The notes below the pieces were generated by a model. It was not told where the DNA came from. It worked only from the letters and a program-made list of their open reading frames with translations, and did no database searches. Below, piece by piece: positions 8,234-15,482 of a stretch of DNA of 26,586 nucleotides. Source of the DNA: Candidatus Bipolaricaulota bacterium (GTDB lineage Bacteria > Bipolaricaulota > Bipolaricaulia > Bipolaricaulales > Bipolaricaulaceae); the NCBI GenBank assembly GCA_027027485.1, contig JALVLL010000182.1:1-26586 (forward strand). The letters are read 5' to 3'. Position numbers and translations under genes: made by a program. Position 1 is the first letter of the stretch, and the number at the start of each line of letters is the position of its first letter.

Positions 8234-8264
8234 ATTCCATGATCCCATATAGGTTCCCCTGGGG

Positions 8265-8293
8265 TTGGCTTCGCTGGAGATCCGGGTTAGGAT
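8265..8293 (+). promoter_or_regulatory. Promoter of the iolM-iolN unit
   Basis: TTGGCT at 8265-8270, a 17-base spacer, and TAGGAT at 8288-8293. CCCC-T-GGGG directly precedes the -35 box. Transcription would start near 8300, inside or next to the operator at 8301-8310. The layout copies the promoter at 2550. Confidence 0.65.
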
Positions 8294-8300
8294 CTTATTA

Positions 8301-8310
8301 CAAACGTTTG
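8301..8310. promoter_or_regulatory. LacI-family-type operator before iolM
   Basis: CAAACGTTTG is a perfect 10-base palindrome of LacI/GalR operator type. Its centre is 12.5 bases after the -10 box, exactly as for the site at 2584-2597. The overlap with the start of the transcript implies repression, with release by a pathway intermediate (inferred). Confidence 0.65.
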
Positions 8311-8326
8311 CGAAAGGAGGGAATGC

Positions 8327-9487
8327 ATGAAGGGCCTTGTCATTTCTGCGGAGTGGGACCCGCGTCCCACCTATAAGGTCTCCGATTGGGAAAAGGAAAC
8401 GGGGAAGGCCATCGAAGGGGCCCAGGTATGGCGCCACCCGAAGCTCGAGATAAAGGAGGTCCCCACTCCCAAGGCCGGACCGGGACAGCTGGTCCTCAAA
8501 GTGAAAGCCTGCGGGGTGTGTGGATCCGATATCCACTTCTACGAGACCGATCCCGAGGGCTACATCCTCTACCCCGGCCTCACCAAGTTCCCGGTGATCA
8601 TCGGGCACGAGTTCTCCGGTGAAGTGGTGGAAGTAGGGTCGGGCCCCGAAACGGCGAAGTTCAAGGTGGGAGACCGGGTGACCTGCGAGGAGATGGTCTG
8701 GTGCGGGTACTGCCGCCCGTGCCGGGATGGCTTCCCCAACCACTGCGAGAACTTGGAGGAGATCGGTTTCACCATCGACGGCGCCATGGCCGAGTACATC
8801 GCCGTCCCGGCGAAGCTCTGCTGGAAGCTCGATCCCATCTTCGAGCGCTACGCGGATGAGGAGACCGCTTGGGAAGTCGGGGCCACGGTGGAGCCCACCT
8901 CGGTAGCCTACAACGGGATCTTCGAACGTGCCGGGGGGTTCCGTCCCGGGGCGTACGTGGTGGTCTACGGGGCAGGTCCCATCGGGCTCGCGGCGATCCA
9001 GCTCGCCAAGGCCGCCGGCGCCGCTAAGGTGATTGCCTTCGAGGTCTCCGAGGCCCGCCGGAAGATCGCCCAAGAGGTGGGGGCGGATCACGTCTACGAC
9101 CCACGCGAGGTGACCCCCTCAGAGGTGGTCATGGACCTCACCCACGGCGAAGGGGCGGACCTTTCGGTGGAGGCCGCCGGGGCCCCGGAGGTGACAATCC
9201 CCGAGATGGAGAAGACCCTGGCCATTAACGGAAAGATCACCGTGATCGGCCGAGCCGCAAAACGGGTCCCCATGTTCCTAGAACGCTTCCAGGTGAGGCG
9301 CTCGCAGCTCTTCGGCGCCCAAGGCCACTCCGGCCATGGGATCTTCCCTTCCGTGATCCGCATGATGGGGGCGGGGCTTGTGAGGAACGAAAAGATCATC
9401 ACCGGCCGCTTCCCCCTGGATCAGGCGGTTGAGGCGATAAAGCGCCTCACCGAGCGCCGGGACGCGAAGATCATGATAAGGCCGTGA
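8327..9487 (+). CDS. iolM: scyllo-Inosose 3-dehydrogenase-like zinc alcohol dehydrogenase (IolM)
   Basis: A 386-residue medium-chain zinc dehydrogenase. Catalytic-zinc residues include C65 (GVCGSDIH) and H94/E95 (IIGHEF). The structural-zinc cysteines are C126, C129, C132 and C140. The NAD-binding motif YGAGPIGLAAIQLA lies at about 210-224. The N-terminus has the WDPRP and VWRHP segments, and the middle has YILYPGLTKFPV and the C-terminal half GAQGHSGHG. I recall these from Thermotoga maritima TM0412 (IolM), which oxidises scyllo-inosose with NAD to 3-dehydro-scyllo-inosose. The ATG at 8327 is 6 bases after AGGAGG. It opens the second operator-controlled unit. Confidence 0.85.
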   Translation: MKGLVISAEWDPRPTYKVSDWEKETGKAIEGAQVWRHPKLEIKEVPTPKAGPGQLVLKVKACGVCGSDIHFYETDPEGYILYPGLTKFPVIIGHEFSGEVVEVGSGPETAKFKVGDRVTCEEMVWCGYCRPCRDGFPNHCENLEEIGFTIDGAMAEYIAVPAKLCWKLDPIFERYADEETAWEVGATVEPTSVAYNGIFERAGGFRPGAYVVVYGAGPIGLAAIQLAKAAGAAKVIAFEVSEARRKIAQEVGADHVYDPREVTPSEVVMDLTHGEGADLSVEAAGAPEVTIPEMEKTLAINGKITVIGRAAKRVPMFLERFQVRRSQLFGAQGHSGHGIFPSVIRMMGAGLVRNEKIITGRFPLDQAVEAIKRLTERRDAKIMIRP

Positions 9488-9495
9488 TGTGAGTG

Positions 9496-9516
9496 TGATG
9501 TGTAACGGGTGACGGT
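9496..9516 (+). repeat. Imperfect GTGACGG-type heptamer repeat, copy before iolN
   Basis: The iolM-iolN spacer holds TGTAACGGGTGACGG and neighbouring TGATGTG units. A similar block lies after iolN (10666-10687), so the gene is bracketed by degenerate heptamers of the same kind. Function unknown. Confidence 0.4.
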
Positions 9517-9557
9517 TTTTTCGAGAACCCGGCGCCTTGGAAAGGAGGAATGAAAAA

Positions 9558-10658
9558 ATGGCCAAAAGCACCATGTGGATAACCACGGAGCACCCGGCCA
9601 TCGTGTTCGAGGACACCGAGGTCGGGCGGCTCAAGAAGGAGATCTGGGACGCCTCCGACGAGGAGATCGAGAGGATCCTGGAGGAGTACGGGATCCCCTC
9701 GCCATCGGAGCTCACCAAACCAGGGACCTATATCCAGACCACCCCGCGCTGGCAGGTCGTGGAGAACAGGAAAAAGAACGATATCGTCATCATCCCCGTA
9801 GCTTCCACGGAACGCCACGGCGAGCACGCCCCCTCGGGCCACGACCTTTTCCAAGTGACCCAGATCATCGAGGCGGTGCGCCGCTACACGGCTAAGAAGG
9901 GGTATCCGGTGAACCTCGTCTACCCGCCCATCGTCTACGGCGCCCACCCCTATCACCACATCGGGATGCCCGGCACGGTGATCGTCCCCCAGGACGTGGT
10001 AAAGGAGACGCTGATCGCGGTGATGCTGGGGCTGTGGAACGACGGGTTCAGGAAGCAGCTCATCATCAACAACCACGGCCAGCTCTGGGTACTTGAGACG
10101 GCGCTCCACGAGTTCATGTACCGGTACCAGCTTCCCGGGATATACCAGATCTTCGACTGGCACCGCTGCATCCGGGAGTTCTTCACCCCCACCGAGAAGA
10201 CCAAGTGGGAGACGGACTTCATCCACGCCGCCGAGCACGAGACCTCGCTGGGGCTCCTCCTTTTCCCCGAGATGATCGACATGTCCAGGGCGGTGGACGA
10301 GGAAGGGAAATCCTTCCTCCCGCCGGGCCACTTTGATACCTCGGTGGACCCCTATCGGCGGCCACACCGCTGGTCCGAGGGAGAGGGGCACATCGCGATA
10401 GAGCTCGCCGCCACCCCGCATGGTTCTGTGGGGAAGCCCTCCCTGGCTTCCGCGGAGAAGGCGAAGCGCCCCGTGGCGGCTATCCTCAAGTACCTCACGC
10501 TCGTGATCGAGCAGATCCTGGAGAAATTCCCGCCGGGGAAGCTCCCGCCGGTGGAGGAGGTCACGCTCCGCACCGCGGAGGAGATGGAACCCTACCTCAA
10601 GTGGCCGGAGGAGCCGGGCTGGAAGCCTGTCTACGCCCTCCCCCGCCGCGGCCTTTGA
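9558..10658 (+). CDS. iolN: Creatininase-family hydrolase, 3-dehydro-scyllo-inosose hydrolase-like (IolN)
   Basis: A 366-residue protein with a creatininase-fold core. The metal-site signature is E85-R-H87-G..H90, then D96 (STERHGEHAPSGHD), matching the Glu34/His36/Asp45 spacing of creatininase. H173 lies in INNHGQ, and H223/E226/H227 lie in HAAEHETS. It has an N-terminal extension of about 70 residues and a C-terminal extension compared with minimal creatininases. In T. maritima the enzyme after IolM, TM0413 (IolN), opens the diketo-inositol ring to 5-dehydro-L-gluconate. Gene order here supports the same role. The start is ATG 9558, 9 bases after AAAGGAGG; earlier in-frame codons would precede that SD. 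An intrinsic terminator follows. Confidence 0.8.
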   Translation: MAKSTMWITTEHPAIVFEDTEVGRLKKEIWDASDEEIERILEEYGIPSPSELTKPGTYIQTTPRWQVVENRKKNDIVIIPVASTERHGEHAPSGHDLFQVTQIIEAVRRYTAKKGYPVNLVYPPIVYGAHPYHHIGMPGTVIVPQDVVKETLIAVMLGLWNDGFRKQLIINNHGQLWVLETALHEFMYRYQLPGIYQIFDWHRCIREFFTPTEKTKWETDFIHAAEHETSLGLLLFPEMIDMSRAVDEEGKSFLPPGHFDTSVDPYRRPHRWSEGEGHIAIELAATPHGSVGKPSLASAEKAKRPVAAILKYLTLVIEQILEKFPPGKLPPVEEVTLRTAEEMEPYLKWPEEPGWKPVYALPRRGL

Positions 10659-10665
10659 TTCCCTC

Positions 10666-10687
10666 GGTGACGGGTGACGCGTAACGG
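10666..10687 (+). repeat. Imperfect GTGACGG-type heptamer repeat, copy after iolN
   Basis: GGTGACGGGTGACGC followed by GTAACGG, three degenerate heptamers between the iolN stop and its terminator. It resembles the block at 9496-9516. Confidence 0.45.
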
Positions 10688-10705
10688 TAATCTTCTGTGT
10701 CGCCG

Positions 10706-10740
10706 AAAAGCGCCGGGGGCTCTACCCGGCGCTTTTCTTT
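10706..10740 (+). terminator. Intrinsic terminator after iolN
   Basis: AAAAGCGCCGGG (10706-10717) pairs perfectly with CCCGGCGCTTTT (10725-10736) over a 7-base loop, and CTTT follows. It ends the second cyclitol unit, so iolO at 12991 must be transcribed separately. Confidence 0.92.
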
Positions 10741-11128
10741 CGATCCCCGAAAGACTCCCTTCATCCAGCGAGCTTTACCTTCGCACCTCTAAACCAAGAC
10801 CAAAGGCGGAAGCGCCAAGATCTCTTCCTACACAGGAAAGCCCTATTCGAGCTCGGTAATATTTGTAGAATCACGATTCACATGGCTCGGGCGAATGTGG
10901 TGTTGCCCGATGAGATCTTCGGGTAAGAGGGGACGTAAATTCCCCGAAGCGCTAAAGCGGGTTAGGGGCGATGAGAAGCATAGCGCTCTTGGAAGCCGAG
11001 AAATCCACCCTGGCTGGGTCCACGGTGTCACCGCTAAGCACCCGAGGGATAAAGGCCGGGGATCGGCGAGAGAGCTCGATCTTTGGGGAACTTTGTTCAG
11101 TCACTTCCGTTTTCACTGAAGACTTCCG
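10741..11128 (+). other. Gene-poor spacer of 388 bases before the ABC exporter
   Basis: No intact gene is convincing here. The stretch is less G+C-rich than the flanking iol genes and holds the possible antitoxin relic at 10866-11119. No strong promoter could be fixed for the exporter at 11129. Confidence 0.5.
10866..11119 (+). pseudogene. Possible relic of a ribbon-helix-helix antitoxin gene
   Basis: An ATG at 10882 opens MARANVVLPDEIFG and then a stop at 10924-10926. This resembles the first beta strand and helix start of CopG/VapB-type antitoxins. A +1 frame then continues as GKRGRKFPEALKRVRGDEKH, still basic and helical, to about 11119. Just upstream, GAATC-AC-GATTC (10868-10879) is a perfect inverted repeat overlapping a TAGAAT -10-like box (10866-10871), as expected for an autoregulated antitoxin operator. 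No toxin gene follows. The short match may be chance. Confidence 0.3.
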
Positions 11129-12895
11129 ATGTTTAAAAACATACGTATGCTAATCGCTTTTTATTCCCTGATCGGCTGGCGCCGGCTTCTGGGTATATTT
11201 TTCGGAGGCTTACTCGTGCATTCAGAGGTTTTCGGGGGTTTTTTCGTTCCCTTGCTGGTACGCCGGATTCTGGACGCCTTAACCGAAAAAGGCGGGCTGG
11301 ATCTTACGGCGATCTATTTCCTGGGAGGACTTTACGGAGGGGTTTTGGTGCTTTCTTATTTGGGTGAGCGCCTTTATTTGAGAAGCAAATACAAGGCCGT
11401 TACCGAATTGAGGAAGAAGATCTTCTACTCGTCGTTTTTCTTCCCCTGGCGAAAACTCAAGGAGAGGGGGTCCGCTTATTACACGGCCCTGATCAACCAA
11501 CAACTCAACGACGCCTTTGTCGTGCTCGATTATGCCTACATCCGGAACCTGATAGTTATCGCGCGTATGTTCGTCATTCTGGGCGTGATCTGGACTTGGA
11601 GCCCCACGTTTTTCGGGCTTTTCCTCATGAACATGGCGGTAGTGGCTATCTATTCTCACATTATCGACCGGGCTACACATCCCCATTACGCGCAGATGTA
11701 TGAACTGGTAAGGAAAATAACCGCCTACATAACCGAGACGTTCGAAAATCTCCATGAGATCCTGGCTGGCGAGGCTATCAGGAAGCGATGTGACCGCTAT
11801 ACGGCGATGGTCAAGGAAACCCTTAAGAAGGCCCTAAAAACCGAATGGATCAAGGTCAACCTCGACAAGCTGATGGTAGACCTGCCCGAGTACGTATCCC
11901 GGCTTGCACTGCTTGGATACGGCGGTTTCTTGGTAGCCCGGGGGCAGATGACCGTGGGTACACTGTGGGCTCTGTGGGTCTACTTTTCCTATATCACAGA
12001 ACCGCTGTACGTGTTCCGGGAACTGGCGCGTATCGCGGTGCAGACCTCCGCGAACATCGAGTCAATTCTCGATTATTTCGCCGATATGGAACGCTATCGC
12101 AGCGCCATGCGGCGAACGTCCATTCGCCCGAAAGACAACGCCCCGGTTTACGTCCTACGTGACGTGACCTTCGGGTTTGAGCCGGGAAAGCCCGTCCTCA
12201 AACAGGTGACATTCACGGTCGACCCAGGGGAGATCGTGGCCATTGTCGGCCTTTCCGGGGAAGGGAAGTCAACCCTTCTCAATATCCTTTTAGGATTAGA
12301 ACAGGGATATGACGGCGTGGTTGAGCTCCTCGGGAACGATCTGCGGGGTGTATTCCCGGGAGCGGTTTTCGAACATGTAGGATACTATTCCCAAGCCGTG
12401 GGGATATTCAACGACACGCTCGAAAACAACATCGTGATGGGGAGGCCGCTGGAAAGGAGCCGCTTGGAGAAAATCATCGAGGAGGTGGGCCTCGAACACC
12501 TGCGGGGTAGGCCCCTCGGCGAAGGAGGAAGCTTCATTTCCGGGGGAGAAAAGCAAAAATTGCAGCTTGCACGCTTGCTATATGCGAATAAAGAGGTGAA
12601 CATCATCGATGAGCCTTTCGTTAACCTGGATCTCGTGAACGAACAAGCGCTGCTTGCCAAGCTGAAAAATTTCCTATCCGGACGCTCCGGCATCATCATC
12701 TCCCACAAGCCGCACATAATCAAACTCGCTCAGCGGATTGTGGTGTTGAAGGAGGGACGGGTGGTGGCCGTCGGGCCCCTGAAGGAACTCTTAGCCTCGA
12801 ATGAGGTCTGCCGGGAAATCATCCGATCTTATCTCCGCGGCGCGCGCGAAGTGGAAAAGGAAATACGAAGCCAGAATTCAGAACCAGGAGCGTAA
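11129..12895 (+). CDS. ABC exporter half-transporter (fused membrane and ATPase domains)
   Basis: A 588-residue one-piece ABC protein of the type that works as a homodimer or heterodimer. Residues 1 to about 320 form a six-helix exporter domain. The ATPase domain has Walker A GLSGEGKST at about 373-381, Q-loop YYSQAVGIFNDTLENNI, signature ISGGEKQKLQLARLL, Walker B VNIIDEPFVNLDL and switch His in IISHKPHII. All ATPase motifs are intact, so it should be active. The substrate is unknown; lipid, peptide or drug are all possible. The start is ATG 11129, with only a weak GAAG upstream; ATG 11147 is an alternative. Base composition is visibly more A+T-rich than in the iol genes on both sides, which suggests a separate origin. 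Confidence 0.9.
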   Translation: MFKNIRMLIAFYSLIGWRRLLGIFFGGLLVHSEVFGGFFVPLLVRRILDALTEKGGLDLTAIYFLGGLYGGVLVLSYLGERLYLRSKYKAVTELRKKIFYSSFFFPWRKLKERGSAYYTALINQQLNDAFVVLDYAYIRNLIVIARMFVILGVIWTWSPTFFGLFLMNMAVVAIYSHIIDRATHPHYAQMYELVRKITAYITETFENLHEILAGEAIRKRCDRYTAMVKETLKKALKTEWIKVNLDKLMVDLPEYVSRLALLGYGGFLVARGQMTVGTLWALWVYFSYITEPLYVFRELARIAVQTSANIESILDYFADMERYRSAMRRTSIRPKDNAPVYVLRDVTFGFEPGKPVLKQVTFTVDPGEIVAIVGLSGEGKSTLLNILLGLEQGYDGVVELLGNDLRGVFPGAVFEHVGYYSQAVGIFNDTLENNIVMGRPLERSRLEKIIEEVGLEHLRGRPLGEGGSFISGGEKQKLQLARLLYANKEVNIIDEPFVNLDLVNEQALLAKLKNFLSGRSGIIISHKPHIIKLAQRIVVLKEGRVVAVGPLKELLASNEVCREIIRSYLRGAREVEKEIRSQNSEPGA

Positions 12896-12990
12896 AACAC
12901 CCGCTTCGTCATGGGATCCGAGAGCCTGCGGTTCATCGGGGGGTGGATGGCAGGGGCTCCGGCGGCTATGGTGTCCCCCGGTGATCCGAG

Positions 12991-13797
12991 GTGAAGAACG
13001 ATCGTGGCAGGTGGCCGTACGGCATTATCGTTCCATTGCAGGATCCGACGCCGTTCTCGCCTTTCCCTCCGGAGCACTGGCGGGAGGGCTTGAGGAGGAC
13101 AGCGGAAGCGGGCTTCACCGCGGTGGAGCTCGCCATCACCGATCCCACCAGGATCGATCGTGAGGCAGTGGCGCGGGCCCTGAAAGAAACCGGCCTACTC
13201 CTCGTCTCTATCACCACCGGCCAGGCCGCGGCCAAGGAGGGGCTTTCACTTTCCTCCCCGGACGAGGAGACCCGGGAGAGGGCCGTCGAGCGCATAAAGG
13301 CCCACATGCGCTTCGCTAAGCCCTTCGGGGCGGTGGTGATCGTGGGGCTCCTTAGGGGAGCCGACGGTGACCGAGCGCTCCTCATCGAGTCACTCAAGGA
13401 ATGCAGCGCCTTCGATTCCGAGGTGAAGCTTGCCTTCGAGCCCCTGAACCGCTATGAGACGAAGCTCATAAACACCGTGGCCGAGGCTTTGGATCTCATC
13501 GAGGAAGTAGGGGCCGAGAACCTGGGGATATTGTTCGACACCTTCCACGCCAATATCGAGGAGCCGAATTTCTCCGATTCCATCCGGGCCGCGGGGGAGA
13601 GGTTGTTCCACGTGCATCTTGCGGATTCCAACCGCTGGGTGCCCGGATCGGGCCATACCCCATTCGGCGAGATCCTCGGGGCCCTGGAGGAAATTGGCTA
13701 CAGGAACGGGATGATCCTGGAATGCTTCCCCAAGCCCTCGCCGGAGGCCATGTTATCCCTCGCCCACGGCTTTCCCGAGGCCCTGCGTTCCCGTTAA
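12991..13797 (+). CDS. iolO: 5-Keto-L-gluconate epimerase-like TIM-barrel protein (IolO)
   Basis: A 268-residue xylose-isomerase-like TIM barrel. Predicted metal ligands are E150 (FEPLNRYET), D183 (LFDTFHANIEE), H209 (HVHLADSNRW) and E244 (ILECF). The segments GLSLSSPDEETRERAVER, EPLNRYETKLINT and ADSNRWVPGSGH match my memory of T. maritima TM0416 (IolO), which epimerises 5-dehydro-L-gluconate to D-tagaturonate. It therefore completes the pathway begun by iolG, iolM and iolN, although an ABC exporter now separates it from them. The start is GTG 12991; no strong SD is seen and no later in-frame start precedes the first strand. The AEC permease starts 2 bases after its stop codon's last base, so they are co-transcribed. 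Confidence 0.87.
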   Translation: MKNDRGRWPYGIIVPLQDPTPFSPFPPEHWREGLRRTAEAGFTAVELAITDPTRIDREAVARALKETGLLLVSITTGQAAAKEGLSLSSPDEETRERAVERIKAHMRFAKPFGAVVIVGLLRGADGDRALLIESLKECSAFDSEVKLAFEPLNRYETKLINTVAEALDLIEEVGAENLGILFDTFHANIEEPNFSDSIRAAGERLFHVHLADSNRWVPGSGHTPFGEILGALEEIGYRNGMILECFPKPSPEAMLSLAHGFPEALRSR

Positions 13798-13798
13798 G

Positions 13799-14686
13799 AT
13801 GCCCACCGAAGTACTGATCCCGGCCTTCCTCCTCGTGGGGATAGGGTATTCCTTGGGCAAGATCCTCTCTTTGGATCCCGGTCCCCTGGTCAAGGTGGCC
13901 TTCTGGTGTTTTTCCCCGGCGCTTATCTTCGAATCGCTGCGCACCTCGCCCCTTTCCTGGGATGAAATCGGCACGGTGGCCGCCTTCGTGGCCCTCCACT
14001 ACGGCGCCATGTACCTCCTCTCGCTGCCCGTGGGAAAGCTCCTCTTCCGGCAAGATCCCGATGCCAGGGCGGTGACCTCCCTTGTCCTTGTGTTCGGGAA
14101 CTGTGGCAATCTAGGGATACCCTTGCTCCTTTTCGCCTTCGGGGAGCGCGGGGCCAGTATTGGCGCTGTTTTCCTCGCCGCAAATACCGTCCTCCTCTCC
14201 ACCTTGGGCGTTGGGATCGCCGCGGGGAGGGGCAAAGGCCTTTTCGAATCCTTCGTGAAGATCTTCAAGGTGCCCTGGCTCTATGCCGTGGCCGCGGGCT
14301 TCCTGGCCCGGGAGCTCCCCGAGTTCCCCCTCTGGCTCTCCCGGACTACCTCTACCCTCAAGGACGGGGCGATAGCGGTATTCTTGCTTCTCCTCGGGAT
14401 ACAGCTTTCGCGGGTGAACCCAAGGGCGGTGTTCAAGGGGGCGCTGGGGTTGGCGGTGGCACGTCTTTCCCTGGGGACGTTCCTTTCCTTCGGGATCTCG
14501 GCTTTTCTCGGCCTCGAAGGGATCCTGCGCGGGGCTTTGGTGATCGAGGGAAGCGTGCCGAGCGCCGTGAACAGCTTCATTTTGGCTTACCAGTTCGGCC
14601 GCCGTCCGGATCTCGCCGCCGCGGCCCTCTTCCTCTCCACCCTCTTCTCCATGGGCACCCTCTCTCTGGTGCTCCTCCTTTCCTGA
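13799..14686 (+). CDS. AEC (auxin efflux carrier) family permease
   Basis: A 295-residue membrane protein with about 10 hydrophobic helices in two halves. The family's first crossover motif is FGNCGNLGIPLLLFAFGERG, and the second half carries VIEGSVPSAVNSFILAYQF. Members export organic acids or other anions, and some act as malonate or malate carriers. One base separates its ATG from the iolO stop, so translation is coupled. A link to sugar-acid products of the inositol pathway is possible, but only context supports it. Confidence 0.88.
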   Translation: MPTEVLIPAFLLVGIGYSLGKILSLDPGPLVKVAFWCFSPALIFESLRTSPLSWDEIGTVAAFVALHYGAMYLLSLPVGKLLFRQDPDARAVTSLVLVFGNCGNLGIPLLLFAFGERGASIGAVFLAANTVLLSTLGVGIAAGRGKGLFESFVKIFKVPWLYAVAAGFLARELPEFPLWLSRTTSTLKDGAIAVFLLLLGIQLSRVNPRAVFKGALGLAVARLSLGTFLSFGISAFLGLEGILRGALVIEGSVPSAVNSFILAYQFGRRPDLAAAALFLSTLFSMGTLSLVLLLS

Positions 14687-14746
14687 GGCCCAACCGGTTG
14701 TCGGGAGAGGGCAAGGCGCTCTAAGCTCTCAGGCGGAGGTGGTAAG

Positions 14747-15409
14747 GTGAGGCCTTTCATCTCATTCCTTTTAGTGGCGGGGGCTCTCCTTCTCCTGGCC
14801 GGATGTTCCTGGCTCCTCCTCCCGCCGGAGCCGCCCACGGAGGCGCCGGTGGTGAACGCTAGCACTGGGGAGCTTGAAACGGGGATCCGTCTCACCTGGA
14901 ACGCGGTGGAGCTTGCCACTTTCTACAGGATCCTCAGGGCTGAGGCCGAAGAGGGAGACTACGGCCAGATAGGCGAGATCCGGATCACCGGTTACGTGGA
15001 CGACGTGGGGCTCGGGAACACCGGGCGTTGGTACTGGTACAAAGTGGCGGCTTGCAACGAGGCCGGATGTGGCCCCCTCTCCGATCCCGTGCGCGGCTAC
15101 GCGGGAAAACCACCGGCTCCCACCGGGGTCCAAGCGAGCGATGGCGATTACAACGACCGGATCGTGATCGTTTGGGAGCCGGTCCCCGGAGCGACGGAGT
15201 ACGATGTGGTGCGGGACCGCGTCCGCGAAGGGACTTATCCGACCTTGGTGGCTTCCGTGAAGGAACCGCCGGCCGTGGATGAGGTTCCCTTCGCCTCGTG
15301 GTATTGGTACCGGGTGCGGGCCAAAAACGGGTTCGGCTTCAGCTCACTTTCCGAGGCTGACCCCGGCTGCACTTCCCCCTGCATCCCGCCCCGGGAAGCC
15401 CCGGGATGA
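14747..15409 (+). CDS. Lipoprotein with two fibronectin type III domains
   Basis: A 220-residue protein. The N-terminus is a lipoprotein signal with lipobox LLAGC, giving acylation at C20. Two FN3-like repeats follow, about residues 36-105 and 110-203. Each has a conserved W near the start (LTWNAVELATFYRI and IVWEPVPGATEYDV), a WYWYKV or WYWYRV strand and an AGCGPLSDP or GFSSLSEAD loop. The domains probably serve adhesion or carbohydrate-surface binding, but no enzyme is attached. GTG 14747 has GGAGGT 6 bases upstream. It is followed by another secreted protein. Confidence 0.85.
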   Translation: MRPFISFLLVAGALLLLAGCSWLLLPPEPPTEAPVVNASTGELETGIRLTWNAVELATFYRILRAEAEEGDYGQIGEIRITGYVDDVGLGNTGRWYWYKVAACNEAGCGPLSDPVRGYAGKPPAPTGVQASDGDYNDRIVIVWEPVPGATEYDVVRDRVREGTYPTLVASVKEPPAVDEVPFASWYWYRVRAKNGFGFSSLSEADPGCTSPCIPPREAPG

Positions 15410-15482
15410 ACACCGATACGGACCCTGCCTTCCTTGAAACCCCCTCTTGGGACAAGGCGTAATTCGAAGTGAGGTGATGGCC

